A stretch of 64,000 nucleotides of DNA, taken from contig NZ_JAEKFH010000003.1 in assembly GCF_016650695.1 (NCBI RefSeq), forward strand, positions 826,001 to 890,000. Reading direction: 5' to 3'. The stretch's first letter is position 1, and each line of letters opens with the position of its first letter. Below, one piece after another: positions 8,442 to 17,984 of the stretch. Source of the DNA: Pseudomonas sp. TH41. Its GTDB lineage: Bacteria; Pseudomonadota; Gammaproteobacteria; Pseudomonadales; Pseudomonadaceae. Both the position numbers and the translations under genes were made by a program. The notes below the pieces were generated by a model, which worked only from the letters and a program-made list of their open reading frames with translations, did no database searches and was not told the origin of the DNA.

Positions 8442-8795
8442 GTGACCGACGCAACCACCGAACCCGAAAGCGCGGCGCAAATCCGACGCACGGCGCTCTA
8501 CCTGACATTGGCCCAAGTCCCCGAGGGCAAAGTCGTCAGTTACGGCCAACTCGCTGAACTGGCGGGCCTGGGCCGCGCCGCCCGCTGGGTCGGGCGAACA
8601 CTGAGCCAATTGCCGGGCGACAGCAAACTACCCTGGCACCGTGTACTCGGCGCCGGCGGGCGTATCAGCCTGCCTGTTGGCAGCCCTTCAGGGGATGAAC
8701 AACGCGCGCGTTTGCGCATGGAGGGCGTCAGTATCCTGAATAATCGTGTTGATATTCAGCGCCATGGCTGGCGTCCGGTGGACCACAGCGGTTAG
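8442..8795 (+). CDS. Alkyltransferase-like (ATL) DNA-binding protein
   Basis: This 117-residue protein carries only the DNA-binding half of O6-methylguanine-DNA methyltransferase. The active-site box reads KLPWHRVLG, with Trp65 where methyltransferases have the acceptor Cys (PCHRV), the signature of ATL proteins. These bind O6-alkylguanine, flip it out and hand the lesion to nucleotide excision repair instead of repairing it. The helix-turn-helix VVSYGQLAELAGLGRAARWVG and the arginine finger region are kept. The start is GTG, chosen for the AGGA eight to ten bases upstream. The neighbouring transporter gene follows closely in the same direction. Confidence 0.88.
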   Translation: MTDATTEPESAAQIRRTALYLTLAQVPEGKVVSYGQLAELAGLGRAARWVGRTLSQLPGDSKLPWHRVLGAGGRISLPVGSPSGDEQRARLRMEGVSILNNRVDIQRHGWRPVDHSG

Positions 8796-8839
8796 AGTGC
8801 GCGCTTTGTTTCCGTAACTCTTGAGGCAGACTCCAGCCC

Positions 8840-10399
8840 ATGCCCCGTAAAACCTGGCGCGCCGCGCTCGCCGCCTATGCCAGCCCTTCAACGCTCGTGC
8901 TGTTGTTGCTCGGCTTCGCCGCAGGCCTGCCCTACATGCTGGTGTTTTCGACACTGTCGGTCTGGCTGCGTGAAGCCGGCGTGGCTCGCGAAACCATTGG
9001 CTATGCAAGCCTGATCGGCCTGGCCTACGCCTTTAAATGGGTTTGGTCACCGCTGCTCGACCAATGGCGCCTGCCATTGCTCGGCAAACTCGGTCGACGA
9101 CGCTCCTGGCTGGTCCTTTCCCAGGCACTGGTTATTCTCGGTTTGATCGGGATGGGCTTCTGCGACCCGCAAAAGCATTTGTCCTGGCTGATCGCTATCG
9201 CGGTAGTCGTTGCGTTCGCCTCGGCGACGCAAGACATCGCCATCGACGCCTATCGCCTGGAGATTGCTGAAGACAACCGACAAGCCGCACTGGCCGCCAG
9301 CTATATGTCGGGTTATCGGATTGCCGCGCTGCTGGCCACCGCCGGCGCGCTGTTCTTTGCCGAGGGTTTCGGCTCCACCGGCTTCAACTACAAGCATTCA
9401 GCCTGGGCCGGCACTTACGTGCTGTTTGGCGCCCTGATGGTGCCTGCGCTGCTGACCTCGTTGTTCATGCGCGAACCGCCGGTGCCGCTGCGCACTCAGT
9501 TGCAGGCCGGGCGCTACAGCTTTGTGCATCAACTGGCGTCGGTGTTCGTGCTGATCGTATTGCTGATTTCCGTGCCAGCCATGTTCACCCAGCTCTACTA
9601 CACCGATTTCGCCAGCGTGTTGTTTAAAGGCGTGAGCTTGCTCGACCTGCTTCTCGAAGACCGCGCATTCCTGCGGGCGATCCTCTACACCATGCTCACA
9701 GCCTTGTGCCTGTCGTCCATGGGCCGCCGCGGCCTGGCACCGGTGCTGACACCGGTCAACGATTTCATTCTGCGTTACCGCTGGCAGGCTCTGCTGCTGC
9801 TGGGACTGATCGCCACCTATCGGATGTCCGATACGGTGATGGGCGTCATGGCCAACGTTTTCTACATCGATCAAGGTTTCACCAAGGATCAGATTGCCAG
9901 CGTCAGCAAGATCTTCGGCCTGATCATGACCCTGGTCGGCGCCGGCATGGGCGGCCTGTTGATCGTGCGCTTCGGCATCCTGCCGATTCTGTTCATTGGC
10001 GGCGTTGCGTCAGCCGCCACCAACTTGCTGTTCCTGATGCTCGCCGACATGGGCGCCAACCTGAACATGCTCATTCTCACCATTTCCCTGGACAACTTCA
10101 GCTCGGGCCTGGCGACCTCGGCGTTCGTCGCCTACCTGTCGAGCCTGACCAACCTCAAGTTCTCCGCCACCCAATACGCCCTGCTCAGCTCGATCATGCT
10201 CTTGCTGCCACGCCTGATCGGCGGCTACTCGGGTGTCATGGTGGAGAAATTCGGCTATCACAACTTCTTCCTGATTACCGCCTTGCTGGGCGTTCCGACA
10301 CTGCTGCTGATCGCCCTGCACTGGTTCCAGGAGAGCCGCCGCGCAGGTCCGACCCCTAAACCAGAGCCGGTTCCGACGCAGGTGGTGGAAGAGTCGTAG
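8840..10399 (+). CDS. ampG: AmpG-type muropeptide MFS transporter
   Basis: This 519-residue inner-membrane protein of the major facilitator superfamily has at least twelve hydrophobic segments. The opening ([20 protein letters not shown]), the [12 protein letters not shown] loop and the [14 protein letters not shown] motif after the fourth or fifth helix are characteristic of AmpG permeases, which bring GlcNAc-anhydroMurNAc peptides into the cytoplasm for cell-wall recycling. Pseudomonads may carry more than one such gene, so ampG here means the family. A basic, proline-rich tail closes the protein. Confidence 0.85.
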   Translation: MPRKTWRAALAAYASPSTLVLLLLGFAAGLPYMLVFSTLSVWLREAGVARETIGYASLIGLAYAFKWVWSPLLDQWRLPLLGKLGRRRSWLVLSQALVILGLIGMGFCDPQKHLSWLIAIAVVVAFASATQDIAIDAYRLEIAEDNRQAALAASYMSGYRIAALLATAGALFFAEGFGSTGFNYKHSAWAGTYVLFGALMVPALLTSLFMREPPVPLRTQLQAGRYSFVHQLASVFVLIVLLISVPAMFTQLYYTDFASVLFKGVSLLDLLLEDRAFLRAILYTMLTALCLSSMGRRGLAPVLTPVNDFILRYRWQALLLLGLIATYRMSDTVMGVMANVFYIDQGFTKDQIASVSKIFGLIMTLVGAGMGGLLIVRFGILPILFIGGVASAATNLLFLMLADMGANLNMLILTISLDNFSSGLATSAFVAYLSSLTNLKFSATQYALLSSIMLLLPRLIGGYSGVMVEKFGYHNFFLITALLGVPTLLLIALHWFQESRRAGPTPKPEPVPTQVVEES

Positions 10400-10542
10400 G
10401 CTCTTTACGCAGGATGCATCGCAAAGAGCGGCGCGATTCCCGCCCTCCCGCCACACCGCCGACCGCACGCCTGTACGTCGGCGGATCTCGCCCGTACAAT
10501 GCTCCGTCATTTCTCGTCATCAGCAACCGACAACGGCCAACC

Positions 10543-12258
10543 ATGCGCACCAGTCAATTTTTGCTCGCCACACAGAAAGAAACGCCTTCCGACGCGGTCG
10601 TGATCAGCCATCAGCTGATGCTGCGCGCCGGCATGATCCGCAAACTCGCCTCGGGCCTGTACACCTGGCTGCCGATGGGCTTGCGAGTGATGCGCAAGGT
10701 CGAAGCCGTCGTTCGCGAAGAAATGAACGCCGCCGGCTCTCTCGAAGTGTTGATGCCGAGCACTCAACCGGCTGAGCTGTGGCAGGAATCCGGTCGCTGG
10801 GAAGAATACGGCCCTGAATTGCTGCGTTTCAAGGATCGCCACGGTCGCGACTTCTGCGCCGGCCCGACCCACGAAGAAGTCATCACCGACCTGATGCGCA
10901 ACGAGTTGAGCAGCTACAAACAGCTGCCAATCAACCTGTATCAGATCCAGACCAAATTCCGTGACGAAATCCGTCCACGCTTCGGTTTGATGCGCGGCCG
11001 CGAATTCATCATGAAGGACGCCTACTCCTTCCACGCGGACCAGGCTTCGCTGCAGGTCACTTACGACCGCATGCACCAGGCGTACTGCAACGTGTTCACC
11101 CGTCTGGGCCTGAAGTTCCGTCCCGTTGAAGCCGACAACGGCTCGATTGGCGGCGCCGGCTCCCACGAGTTCCACGTTCTGGCCGAATCCGGCGAAGACG
11201 ATATCGTCTTCAGCAACGGTTCCGACTACGCCGCGAACATCGAGAAAGCTGAAGCCGTGCCGCGCGAAACCTCCCGCGCACTGCCTGCCGAAGAGCTACG
11301 CCTGGTCGACACCCCGAACGCCAAGACCATCGCGCAACTGGTCGAAGGCTTCAACCTGCCGATCGAGAAGACCATCAAGACCCTGGTGGTTCACGCTGAA
11401 GAGCAGGGCAAGCTGATTGCCCTGATCATCCGTGGCGACCATGAGCTGAACGAAATCAAGGCCGCCAACCAGCCTGGCGTCGCCAGCCCGCTGGTCATGG
11501 CGTCCGAGTCCGAACTGCGCGACGCCATTGGCGCCGGCGCCGGCTCCCTTGGCCCGTTGAACCTGCCACTGCCAATCATTATCGACCGTTCCGTCGAACT
11601 GATGAGCGACTTCGGTATCGGTGCCAACATCGACGACAAGCACTACTTCGGCGTGAACTGGGAGCGCGATCTGCCGGTTCCGACCGTTGCCGACCTGCGC
11701 AACGTTGTCGCCGGCGATCCTAGCCCTGACGGCAAAGGCACGCTGGAAATCAAGCGAGGCATCGAAGTCGGGCACATCTTCCAGCTGGGCAACAAGTACA
11801 GCAAAGCGATGAAGTGCGAAGTGCTGGGCGAGAACGGCAAGCCGGTCACACTGGAAATGGGCTGCTACGGCATCGGCGTTTCCCGCGTGGTGGCTGCTGC
11901 CATCGAGCAGAACAACGACGCCAACGGAATCATCTGGAGCGACACATTGGCGCCGTTCCAGGTCGCACTGGTGCCACTGCGCTACGAAACCGAGCAGGTT
12001 CGCGAAGCCACCGACAAACTGTACGCAGAACTGACGGCTGCCGGTTTCGAAGTGCTGCTGGATGATCGTGACAAAAAGACCAGCCCGGGCATCAAGTTCG
12101 CGGACATGGAGCTGATCGGCATTCCTCACCGGATCGTGGTCAGTGACCGCGGCCTTGCCGAAGGCAATCTGGAATACAAGAGCCGCACTGAGCCCGACGC
12201 GCAAGCGCTGCCGGTCGCTGACGTGCTGTCCTTCCTCCAGGCCCGTATCCGCCGCTGA
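10543..12258 (+). CDS. proS: Prolyl-tRNA synthetase
   Basis: This 571-residue class II aminoacyl-tRNA synthetase is of the bacterial type. The class II core carries [20 protein letters not shown] (motif 2, about residues 140-160) and [17 protein letters not shown] (motif 3, about 440-455). Between them lies the roughly 180-residue INS domain that edits Ala-tRNA-Pro ([15 protein letters not shown], then [10 protein letters not shown]). The C-terminal anticodon-binding domain contains [20 protein letters not shown]. The ATG at 10543 ([14 protein letters not shown]) is the family start; the longer upstream frame is not conserved-looking. Confidence 0.97.
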   Translation: MRTSQFLLATQKETPSDAVVISHQLMLRAGMIRKLASGLYTWLPMGLRVMRKVEAVVREEMNAAGSLEVLMPSTQPAELWQESGRWEEYGPELLRFKDRHGRDFCAGPTHEEVITDLMRNELSSYKQLPINLYQIQTKFRDEIRPRFGLMRGREFIMKDAYSFHADQASLQVTYDRMHQAYCNVFTRLGLKFRPVEADNGSIGGAGSHEFHVLAESGEDDIVFSNGSDYAANIEKAEAVPRETSRALPAEELRLVDTPNAKTIAQLVEGFNLPIEKTIKTLVVHAEEQGKLIALIIRGDHELNEIKAANQPGVASPLVMASESELRDAIGAGAGSLGPLNLPLPIIIDRSVELMSDFGIGANIDDKHYFGVNWERDLPVPTVADLRNVVAGDPSPDGKGTLEIKRGIEVGHIFQLGNKYSKAMKCEVLGENGKPVTLEMGCYGIGVSRVVAAAIEQNNDANGIIWSDTLAPFQVALVPLRYETEQVREATDKLYAELTAAGFEVLLDDRDKKTSPGIKFADMELIGIPHRIVVSDRGLAEGNLEYKSRTEPDAQALPVADVLSFLQARIRR

Positions 12259-12275
12259 CACCAGATAGAGAAGTC

Positions 12276-13229
12276 ATGTTCAAGCGAAACACCTTAGGCC
12301 TCGGTGGTGCCGCCCTGTGCGGCACCCTGCTGGTCAGCGGCTGTGCCAATCACATGTCACAACGCAATGAGCACGAGGAGCGCGTCGAGCGAAAACTGCT
12401 CGACCACAGCCTGCAGATCGATGTCGGCGAGCCCAAGATGCTTGAGCTTCCGCAACGCCGGGTGAAAATTCACGAACAGAAGACGTTTGAAATCACCGAG
12501 TTCGAAGTCACGCGTCGCTATGACCGCTACACGCCCTACCAACCCTGGCGGGAGATCTACGAGATTCCGCTGGGCGCGGTGGCCGTGGTCGCCGGTATCG
12601 GTGCGAATGTGGTCAACGTGTTCGCTCTCGGCAATCTGCCAGACAGCGTGACGAAGGACTGGCTCAGCTATGGTATCGCCGGGCTCAACCCGTTCATGAA
12701 CGTGCAGTCTCATGGCCGCGCGCAACAGAACCTGGCGGGCATCGACGAAGTTCAGCGCGACAAACGCACCGAATACTCGAGCCTGCCCTGGAGCGAACGT
12801 CCGGTTGAGGTCAAGGCCGGCAAGGAAACCTTCGAACTGACCACCGACAAAAACGGCGTATTGCGCCTGAACCTGTTGGACAGCCCGTTCGCCGAACATG
12901 ACATCAATCATTTAAGCCGACTGCTGATCAGGGTCGAAGACAGCCAGGGCGATGTGCGCACCGACTCATCCCTGGCGATCAGCAGCTCATTGCGTGGCAA
13001 GCTGCTGGAAGCCCACGGGTTGATTTACGATGACCTCGAAGACGATGAAGTGAGCCAGTGGGTGCACCGGGTCAAACGTCTGTCGGAGCTGGGTCTGGAA
13101 GAAGAAGCCAGTGAGCTGGAACAGAGCCTGATCGAACTGACGCGCAACGATCCGGAGTTGCAGACGGAATTTCTCAAGTCGTTGACCAAGAATGCCGGGC
13201 GACTGGTGGCGGATCCGGGACCGAATTAA
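12276..13229 (+). CDS. Hypothetical lipoprotein
   Basis: A 317-residue protein with a type II signal peptide: a hydrophobic run ends in the lipobox LLVSGC, so Cys23 should be lipidated. A charged segment follows (RNEHEERVERKLLDHSL), then a hydrophobic stretch near residues 90-115 (IPLGAVAVVAGIGANVVNVF), and an acidic helical C-terminus (LGLEEEASELEQSLIEL). I recognise no named domain. It starts 17 bases after proS and could be cotranscribed with it. Function unknown. Confidence 0.7.
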   Translation: MFKRNTLGLGGAALCGTLLVSGCANHMSQRNEHEERVERKLLDHSLQIDVGEPKMLELPQRRVKIHEQKTFEITEFEVTRRYDRYTPYQPWREIYEIPLGAVAVVAGIGANVVNVFALGNLPDSVTKDWLSYGIAGLNPFMNVQSHGRAQQNLAGIDEVQRDKRTEYSSLPWSERPVEVKAGKETFELTTDKNGVLRLNLLDSPFAEHDINHLSRLLIRVEDSQGDVRTDSSLAISSSLRGKLLEAHGLIYDDLEDDEVSQWVHRVKRLSELGLEEEASELEQSLIELTRNDPELQTEFLKSLTKNAGRLVADPGPN

Positions 13230-13236
13230 GCCCCTT

Positions 13237-13312
13237 AAAAGATCGCAGCCTTCGGCAGCTCCTACAAGGGAGCGCACTCCGATGTAGGAGCTGCCGAAGG
13301 CTGCGATCTTTT
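13237..13312. repeat. Paired palindromic repeat (GGAGCTGCCGAAGGCTGCGATC type)
   Basis: An inverted pair of the second repeat family sits between the convergent lipoprotein and dinB genes; it is nearly identical to the copy at 7122-7199. Confidence 0.9.
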
Positions 13313-13324
13313 GCTTTTTCAGTC

Positions 13325-14386
13325 CTACCGCTCAAACAACTCCATCTGCTCAAACCCACCCCGCAAATCCTCCAGCCGCACCCCTACCCCCAACAATCGC
13401 ACCGGTTTCCCGCCCCGATTGAAGGCCTGGGTCAGCAACAACTGATAGCTGCCCAAATCCCGCCCTGCCCCGGCTTGCTCCAGCGTGGTCTGGGTGAAGT
13501 CATGGAATTTTACTTTGACGAACGGTTTGCCCGGCCGATAGCTACTGTCGATCCGCGCCATGCGACTACTCAGGGTTTCCAGCAACTCGGGCAGCTTATC
13601 CAGGCAACTGACCAGATCCGGCAAGTCCACGTCATAGGTGTTCTCGACACTGATCGACTGCCGACGACTGTCGTTGTGCACCAGCCGATCATCGATCCCA
13701 CGCGCCAGGCTCCAGAGACGCTCACCGAAACTGCCAAACTCTCGCACCAATGCCAACTTGTCCCACTCGCGCAAATGCGAGCAATCGACGATGCCGAGCC
13801 TGCCCAGCTTATCGGCGGTGACTTTGCCAACTCCGTGCAACTTGCTGACAGGCAAGCCACTGACAAAGTCCTCGACCTGATCCGGCGTGATAACGAACAA
13901 ACCGTTGGGCTTTTTCCAGTCGCTGGCGATCTTGGCGAGAAACTTGTTCGGCGCCACGCCGGCCGAGACGGTGATGTGCAGCTGATTGGACACTCGCCGC
14001 CGGATGTCCTGGGCAATTCGCGTGGCGCTGCCGCCGAAATGTGCACTGTCCGATACGTCGAGGTAGGCCTCATCGAGAGAAAGCGGCTCGATCAGATCGG
14101 TGTAATCGCGAAAGATCGTATGAATTTCCTTCGACGCTTCTCTATAGGCGTCCATCCGCGGTTTGACGATGGTCAGGTCCGGGCACAGCTTCAGGGCATG
14201 CCCGGAAGACATGGCCGAGCGCACACCGTACGCCCGCGCCTCATAGTTGCAGGTGGCGATCACCCCGCGCCGATCCGCCGAACCGCCCACCGCCAAAGGT
14301 TTACCGGCCAGGCGCGGGTCATCACGCATCTCGATCGCCGCGTAGAAGCAGTCACAGTCGACGTGGATGATTTTTCGCTGGGTCAT
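13325..14386 (-). CDS. dinB: DNA polymerase IV (Y-family translesion polymerase)
   Basis: This 353-residue protein shows the Y-family catalytic signatures: HVDCDCFYAAIE near residue 6 (first metal-binding Asp) and EPLSLDEAYLDVS near 100 (second acidic pair). Helix-hairpin-helix and little-finger regions follow (KLHGVGKVTADKLGRLGI). It bypasses damaged bases and extends mismatched ends under stress. The start MTQRKIIHVDC is taken from the family; upstream in-frame ATGs would add 27 residues of no recognisable sequence. A LexA-type box stands 69-84 bases before the start, so SOS induction is likely. Confidence 0.93.
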   Translation of the reverse strand: MTQRKIIHVDCDCFYAAIEMRDDPRLAGKPLAVGGSADRRGVIATCNYEARAYGVRSAMSSGHALKLCPDLTIVKPRMDAYREASKEIHTIFRDYTDLIEPLSLDEAYLDVSDSAHFGGSATRIAQDIRRRVSNQLHITVSAGVAPNKFLAKIASDWKKPNGLFVITPDQVEDFVSGLPVSKLHGVGKVTADKLGRLGIVDCSHLREWDKLALVREFGSFGERLWSLARGIDDRLVHNDSRRQSISVENTYDVDLPDLVSCLDKLPELLETLSSRMARIDSSYRPGKPFVKVKFHDFTQTTLEQAGAGRDLGSYQLLLTQAFNRGGKPVRLLGVGVRLEDLRGGFEQMELFER

Positions 14387-14454
14387 ATAAAAGCGGTGTT
14401 CATGGCGATGAAAAGGAGTCATAGCGTGCCGGATAGGCAGTATCTCACTGGCAA

Positions 14455-14470
14455 CTGTATATAGCACCAG
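14455..14470 (-). promoter_or_regulatory. LexA (SOS) box upstream of dinB
   Basis: CTGTATATAGCACCAG fits CTG-N10-CAG, with the A+T-rich half-site usual in pseudomonads. It lies about 70 bases upstream of dinB, where a repressor would cover the promoter. Confidence 0.7.
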
Positions 14471-14646
14471 TAGTCTGAATGTTCTTTTCTACGCGTAGGA
14501 AAAGTACCGGATGAATTTATTTTATCAATCGACAAGCTCATCCCAATAGAGCTGCAAGCCTTGCCACGTCTGCCTTACAGCCGATAACGCCTCCTCGTTT
14601 TTTATGCTAAGCGATTGAACCAGAAGAGTTTTATCCAGATTGAAGG

Positions 14647-14674
14647 TTGACAGCCCCGCGATCCTCTGTAGAAT
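14647..14674 (+). promoter_or_regulatory. Sigma-70 promoter of the first tRNA-fMet
   Basis: A consensus TTGACA, a 16-base spacer and TAGAAT end 13 bases before the tRNA 5' end. Confidence 0.88.
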
Positions 14675-14687
14675 GCCGACACACAGA

Positions 14688-14764
<77 letters not shown>

Positions 14765-14770
14765 AACATC

Positions 14771-14802
14771 AAAAAAGGCTACTCGAAAGAGTGGCCTTTT
14801 TT
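14771..14802 (+). terminator. Terminator of the first tRNA-fMet
   Basis: AAAAAAGGC-ACTC, loop GAAA, GAGT-GCC-TTTTTT begins six bases after CCA. The A-run and T-run make it possibly bidirectional. Confidence 0.9.
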
Positions 14803-14945
14803 GTGCGTGTCTGTTTTGTAAAAAAACGACGTGCACATCCGATCGTGCGCGGAAATGAGAAATCGTTCTGATTCCGAAACTTAAGACGCCCCTATGACCG
14901 TTCGCCACTCTTTTACGCTTATTTGACCCTATTCAGGATTAACGG

Positions 14946-14973
14946 TTGACACCCCGGCGTATCTCTATAGAAT
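14946..14973 (+). promoter_or_regulatory. Sigma-70 promoter of the second tRNA-fMet
   Basis: TTGACA, a 16-base spacer and TAGAAT, with the same geometry as the first copy. Confidence 0.88.
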
Positions 14974-14986
14974 GCCGCCACACAGA

Positions 14987-15063
<77 letters not shown>

Positions 15064-15069
15064 AACATC

Positions 15070-15101
15070 AAAAAAGGCTACTCGAAAGAGTGGCCTTTTT
15101 T
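15070..15101 (+). terminator. Terminator of the second tRNA-fMet
   Basis: The same hairpin as behind the first copy (AAAAAAGGC ... GCCTTTTTT), starting six bases after CCA. Confidence 0.9.
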
Positions 15102-15341
15102 GTATCTGTTGAAAAAGTCCTTTCGCAACAATGATCTGTCACTCTGTAGTGAACCGTTCGGGATCACCACCGCTCTGAGATCAGACTATGCTGAATCGCA
15201 GGCAGGCCCCTCTACGACTGATGACGTGCCGTCGCCTAATACCGGTGAGAGGCGTTAATATTTGTGATTATTTTTTTCTACAGGGATTGGTAACTTGACT
15301 CGATACCCCCATCCTGTCGCGCACAATCCAAGAGGTGATTG

Positions 15342-17984
15342 ATGCGCGCCAACTCGTCTGATTCACAAGACACCGTCACAGCGACACAACCGATCAAAGC
15401 CGAGCGCCTGCGCCTGCTTGATCGAATCAGCAAATACCGTCAGCCCATCGGCTTGGCCGTCACGTTGCTGTTGTTCGCTATCGCGTTGATTGCCTGTCGC
15501 CATCTGTTGAGCGAGCTGGACCTGTACGCTCTGCACGACTCGATTCTTGAAGTACCTAAACCGGCGTTGCTCGGCGCGCTGGGCGCGACCGTGGTCGGTT
15601 TCATTGTTCTGCTGGGCTACGAGTGGTCGGCCAGCCGCTATGCCGGCGTGACGCTGGCACCGCGAACACTGGCACTGGGCGGCTTCACCGCGTTCGCCAT
15701 TGGCAATGCGATTGGCCTGTCGATGCTGTCGGGTGGCTCGGTTCGCTACCGTTTATATGCACGACATGGCCTGGGCGCCGCTGAAGTCGCGCACATGACG
15801 TTGTTCGCCAGCCTCTCACTCGGCTGTGCCCTGCCCCCGCTCGCCGCCCTGGCGACCCTCAGCGACCTGCCTGCCGCCTCTTCGGCGCTGGGTCTGTCCG
15901 AGATATTGCTGGGCTCGATTGCCGTGGCGTTACTGCTGCTGTTCTCGGTCCTGGCCATCGGCATTTACCGCCGTCGCCTGCCGGACCAGCCTTACCCGGA
16001 TAACCTGCTGGTCAAGGTCGGACGCCGCACCTTGCGCCTGCCGGGCCGCCGACTGACCTTTCTGCAACTGATCATCACGGCCCTGGACGTGGCTGCTGCC
16101 GCGACGGTGCTCTATCTGTTGCTGCCCGAAGCACCGCCCTTCGGCGCATTCCTGCTGGTGTACCTGCTGGCGTTGGCCGCTGGCGTGCTCAGCCATGTGC
16201 CCGGCGGCGTCGGGGTGTTCGAAGCGATTCTGCTGGCCGCCTTCTCCGACACACTCGGCGCGGCACCGCTGGCGGCTGCCCTGCTGCTCTATCGCCTGAT
16301 CTATGTGGTGCTGCCGTTGCTGGTGGCCTGCGTGTTCCTGCTGATCAACGAAGGTCAGCGCCTGTTTCAGTCGCGCCAGTCCTTGAGGGTTGCGTCTGGC
16401 CTCGCGGCGCCGATTCTCGCGGTGCTGGTGTTCCTGTCCGGCGTGGTACTGCTGTTCTCTGGGGCAACGCCGGAAATCGACACCCGCCTGGAGCACATCG
16501 GTTTTCTGATCCCGCATCGATTGGTCGACGCCTCGCACTTCGGCGCCAGCCTGATCGGTGTTCTTTGCCTGCTGCTGGCCCAGGGCCTGCGTCGGCGACT
16601 GTCGGCCGCGTGGATGCTGACCACCATTCTGTTGCTGGTCGGCGCCCTGCTCTCTTTGCTCAAGGGTTTCGACTGGGAAGAAGCCTGCCTGATGACCCTG
16701 ACCGCGAGCCTGCTGGGGGTTTTCCGGCGCTCGTTCTATCGCGCCAGCCGCCTGACCGAAGTGCCGTTCTCGCCGCTGTATCTGGTGTCCAGCCTTTGCG
16801 TACTCGGCGCGTCGATATGGCTGCTGTTGTTTGCCTATCAGGACGTTCCGTACAGCCATCAACTCTGGTGGCAGTTCACCCTCGATGCCGACGCCCCTCG
16901 CGGATTGCGCTCACTGCTCGGCGCCGCCGTGCTGTTGGTGGTGGTGTCTCTGACCTGGCTGTTGCGCACCGCGCGCCCGGTGATCCACCTGCCGACACCG
17001 GAAGAACTGGACCGCGCAGTGAAGATCCTCATGGCCTCCGCCCAACCGGATGGTGGCCTGGCGCTGACCGGTGACAAGGCGCTGTTGTTTCACCCTAACG
17101 ACGAGGCGTTCCTGATGTACGCCCGCCGTGGCCGCAGTCTGGTGGCGCTGTATGACCCGATCGGCCCGACCCAGCAACGGGCGGAAATGATCTGGCAGTT
17201 CCGCGACCTCTGCGACATCCATCACGCCCGCCCTGTGTTCTATCAAGTGCGCGCCGAGAACCTGCCGTACTACATGGACATCGGCCTGACCGCGATCAAG
17301 CTCGGCGAAGAAGCCCGGGTCAATCTGCAGCGCTTTGATCTCGAGGCCAAGGGCAAAGAGATGAAGGACCTGCGCTACACCTGGAATCGTGGCACCCGCG
17401 ATGGTCTGTCGCTGGAGATCCATGAGCCCGGGCAAGCGCCGATGGATGAGCTCAAGGTGATTTCCGATGCCTGGCTGACCGGTAAAAATGTGCGCGAGAA
17501 AGGCTTCTCCCTCGGCCGTTTCAGCGATGATTACCTCAAACACTTCCGCGTCGCGGTGATTCGCTTTGAAGGACGCCCAGTGGCATTCGCCAACCTGCTC
17601 GAGACCTACGGCCACGATTTGGCCAGCCTCGACCTGATGCGCGCGCACCCGGACGCCCCTAAGCTGACCATGGAGTTCATGATGGTCGGCCTGATACAGC
17701 ATTATAAAAATCATGGATATGCACGGTTCAGCCTGGGCATGGTGCCGCTGTCGGGGCTTCAACCCCGTCGGGGCGCGCCACTGACTCAGCGTCTGGGCTC
17801 GATGGTTTTCCGCCGTGGTGAGCAGCTCTACAACTTCCAAGGTTTGCGCCGCTTCAAAGACAAATTCCAGCCTGACTGGGAACCCCGTTATATGGCCGTG
17901 CCCGCCGGACTCGATCCGCTGGTCGCCCTGGCCGATACTGCTGCCCTGATTGCGGGCGGCTTGACTGGATTGGTGAAACGCTGA
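15342..17984 (+). CDS. mprF: Phosphatidylglycerol flippase/aminoacyltransferase MprF
   Basis: This 880-residue two-part membrane protein matches the MprF family in length and layout. Roughly residues 30-560 form a many-helix flippase domain (VPGGVGVFEAILLAAFSD and IGLSMLSGGSVRYRLYA are recognisable). The C-terminal ~300 residues form the cytoplasmic DUF2156 synthase fold, which moves an amino acid from tRNA to phosphatidylglycerol (LALTGDKALLFHPNDEAFL, then KFKDKFQPDWEPRYMAVP). In P. aeruginosa the homologue PA0920 makes alanyl-phosphatidylglycerol and lowers sensitivity to cationic peptides and acid. The ATG at 15342 follows AAGAGGTG. The next gene overlaps its stop, so the pair is one unit. 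Confidence 0.93.
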   Translation: MRANSSDSQDTVTATQPIKAERLRLLDRISKYRQPIGLAVTLLLFAIALIACRHLLSELDLYALHDSILEVPKPALLGALGATVVGFIVLLGYEWSASRYAGVTLAPRTLALGGFTAFAIGNAIGLSMLSGGSVRYRLYARHGLGAAEVAHMTLFASLSLGCALPPLAALATLSDLPAASSALGLSEILLGSIAVALLLLFSVLAIGIYRRRLPDQPYPDNLLVKVGRRTLRLPGRRLTFLQLIITALDVAAAATVLYLLLPEAPPFGAFLLVYLLALAAGVLSHVPGGVGVFEAILLAAFSDTLGAAPLAAALLLYRLIYVVLPLLVACVFLLINEGQRLFQSRQSLRVASGLAAPILAVLVFLSGVVLLFSGATPEIDTRLEHIGFLIPHRLVDASHFGASLIGVLCLLLAQGLRRRLSAAWMLTTILLLVGALLSLLKGFDWEEACLMTLTASLLGVFRRSFYRASRLTEVPFSPLYLVSSLCVLGASIWLLLFAYQDVPYSHQLWWQFTLDADAPRGLRSLLGAAVLLVVVSLTWLLRTARPVIHLPTPEELDRAVKILMASAQPDGGLALTGDKALLFHPNDEAFLMYARRGRSLVALYDPIGPTQQRAEMIWQFRDLCDIHHARPVFYQVRAENLPYYMDIGLTAIKLGEEARVNLQRFDLEAKGKEMKDLRYTWNRGTRDGLSLEIHEPGQAPMDELKVISDAWLTGKNVREKGFSLGRFSDDYLKHFRVAVIRFEGRPVAFANLLETYGHDLASLDLMRAHPDAPKLTMEFMMVGLIQHYKNHGYARFSLGMVPLSGLQPRRGAPLTQRLGSMVFRRGEQLYNFQGLRRFKDKFQPDWEPRYMAVPAGLDPLVALADTAALIAGGLTGLVKR

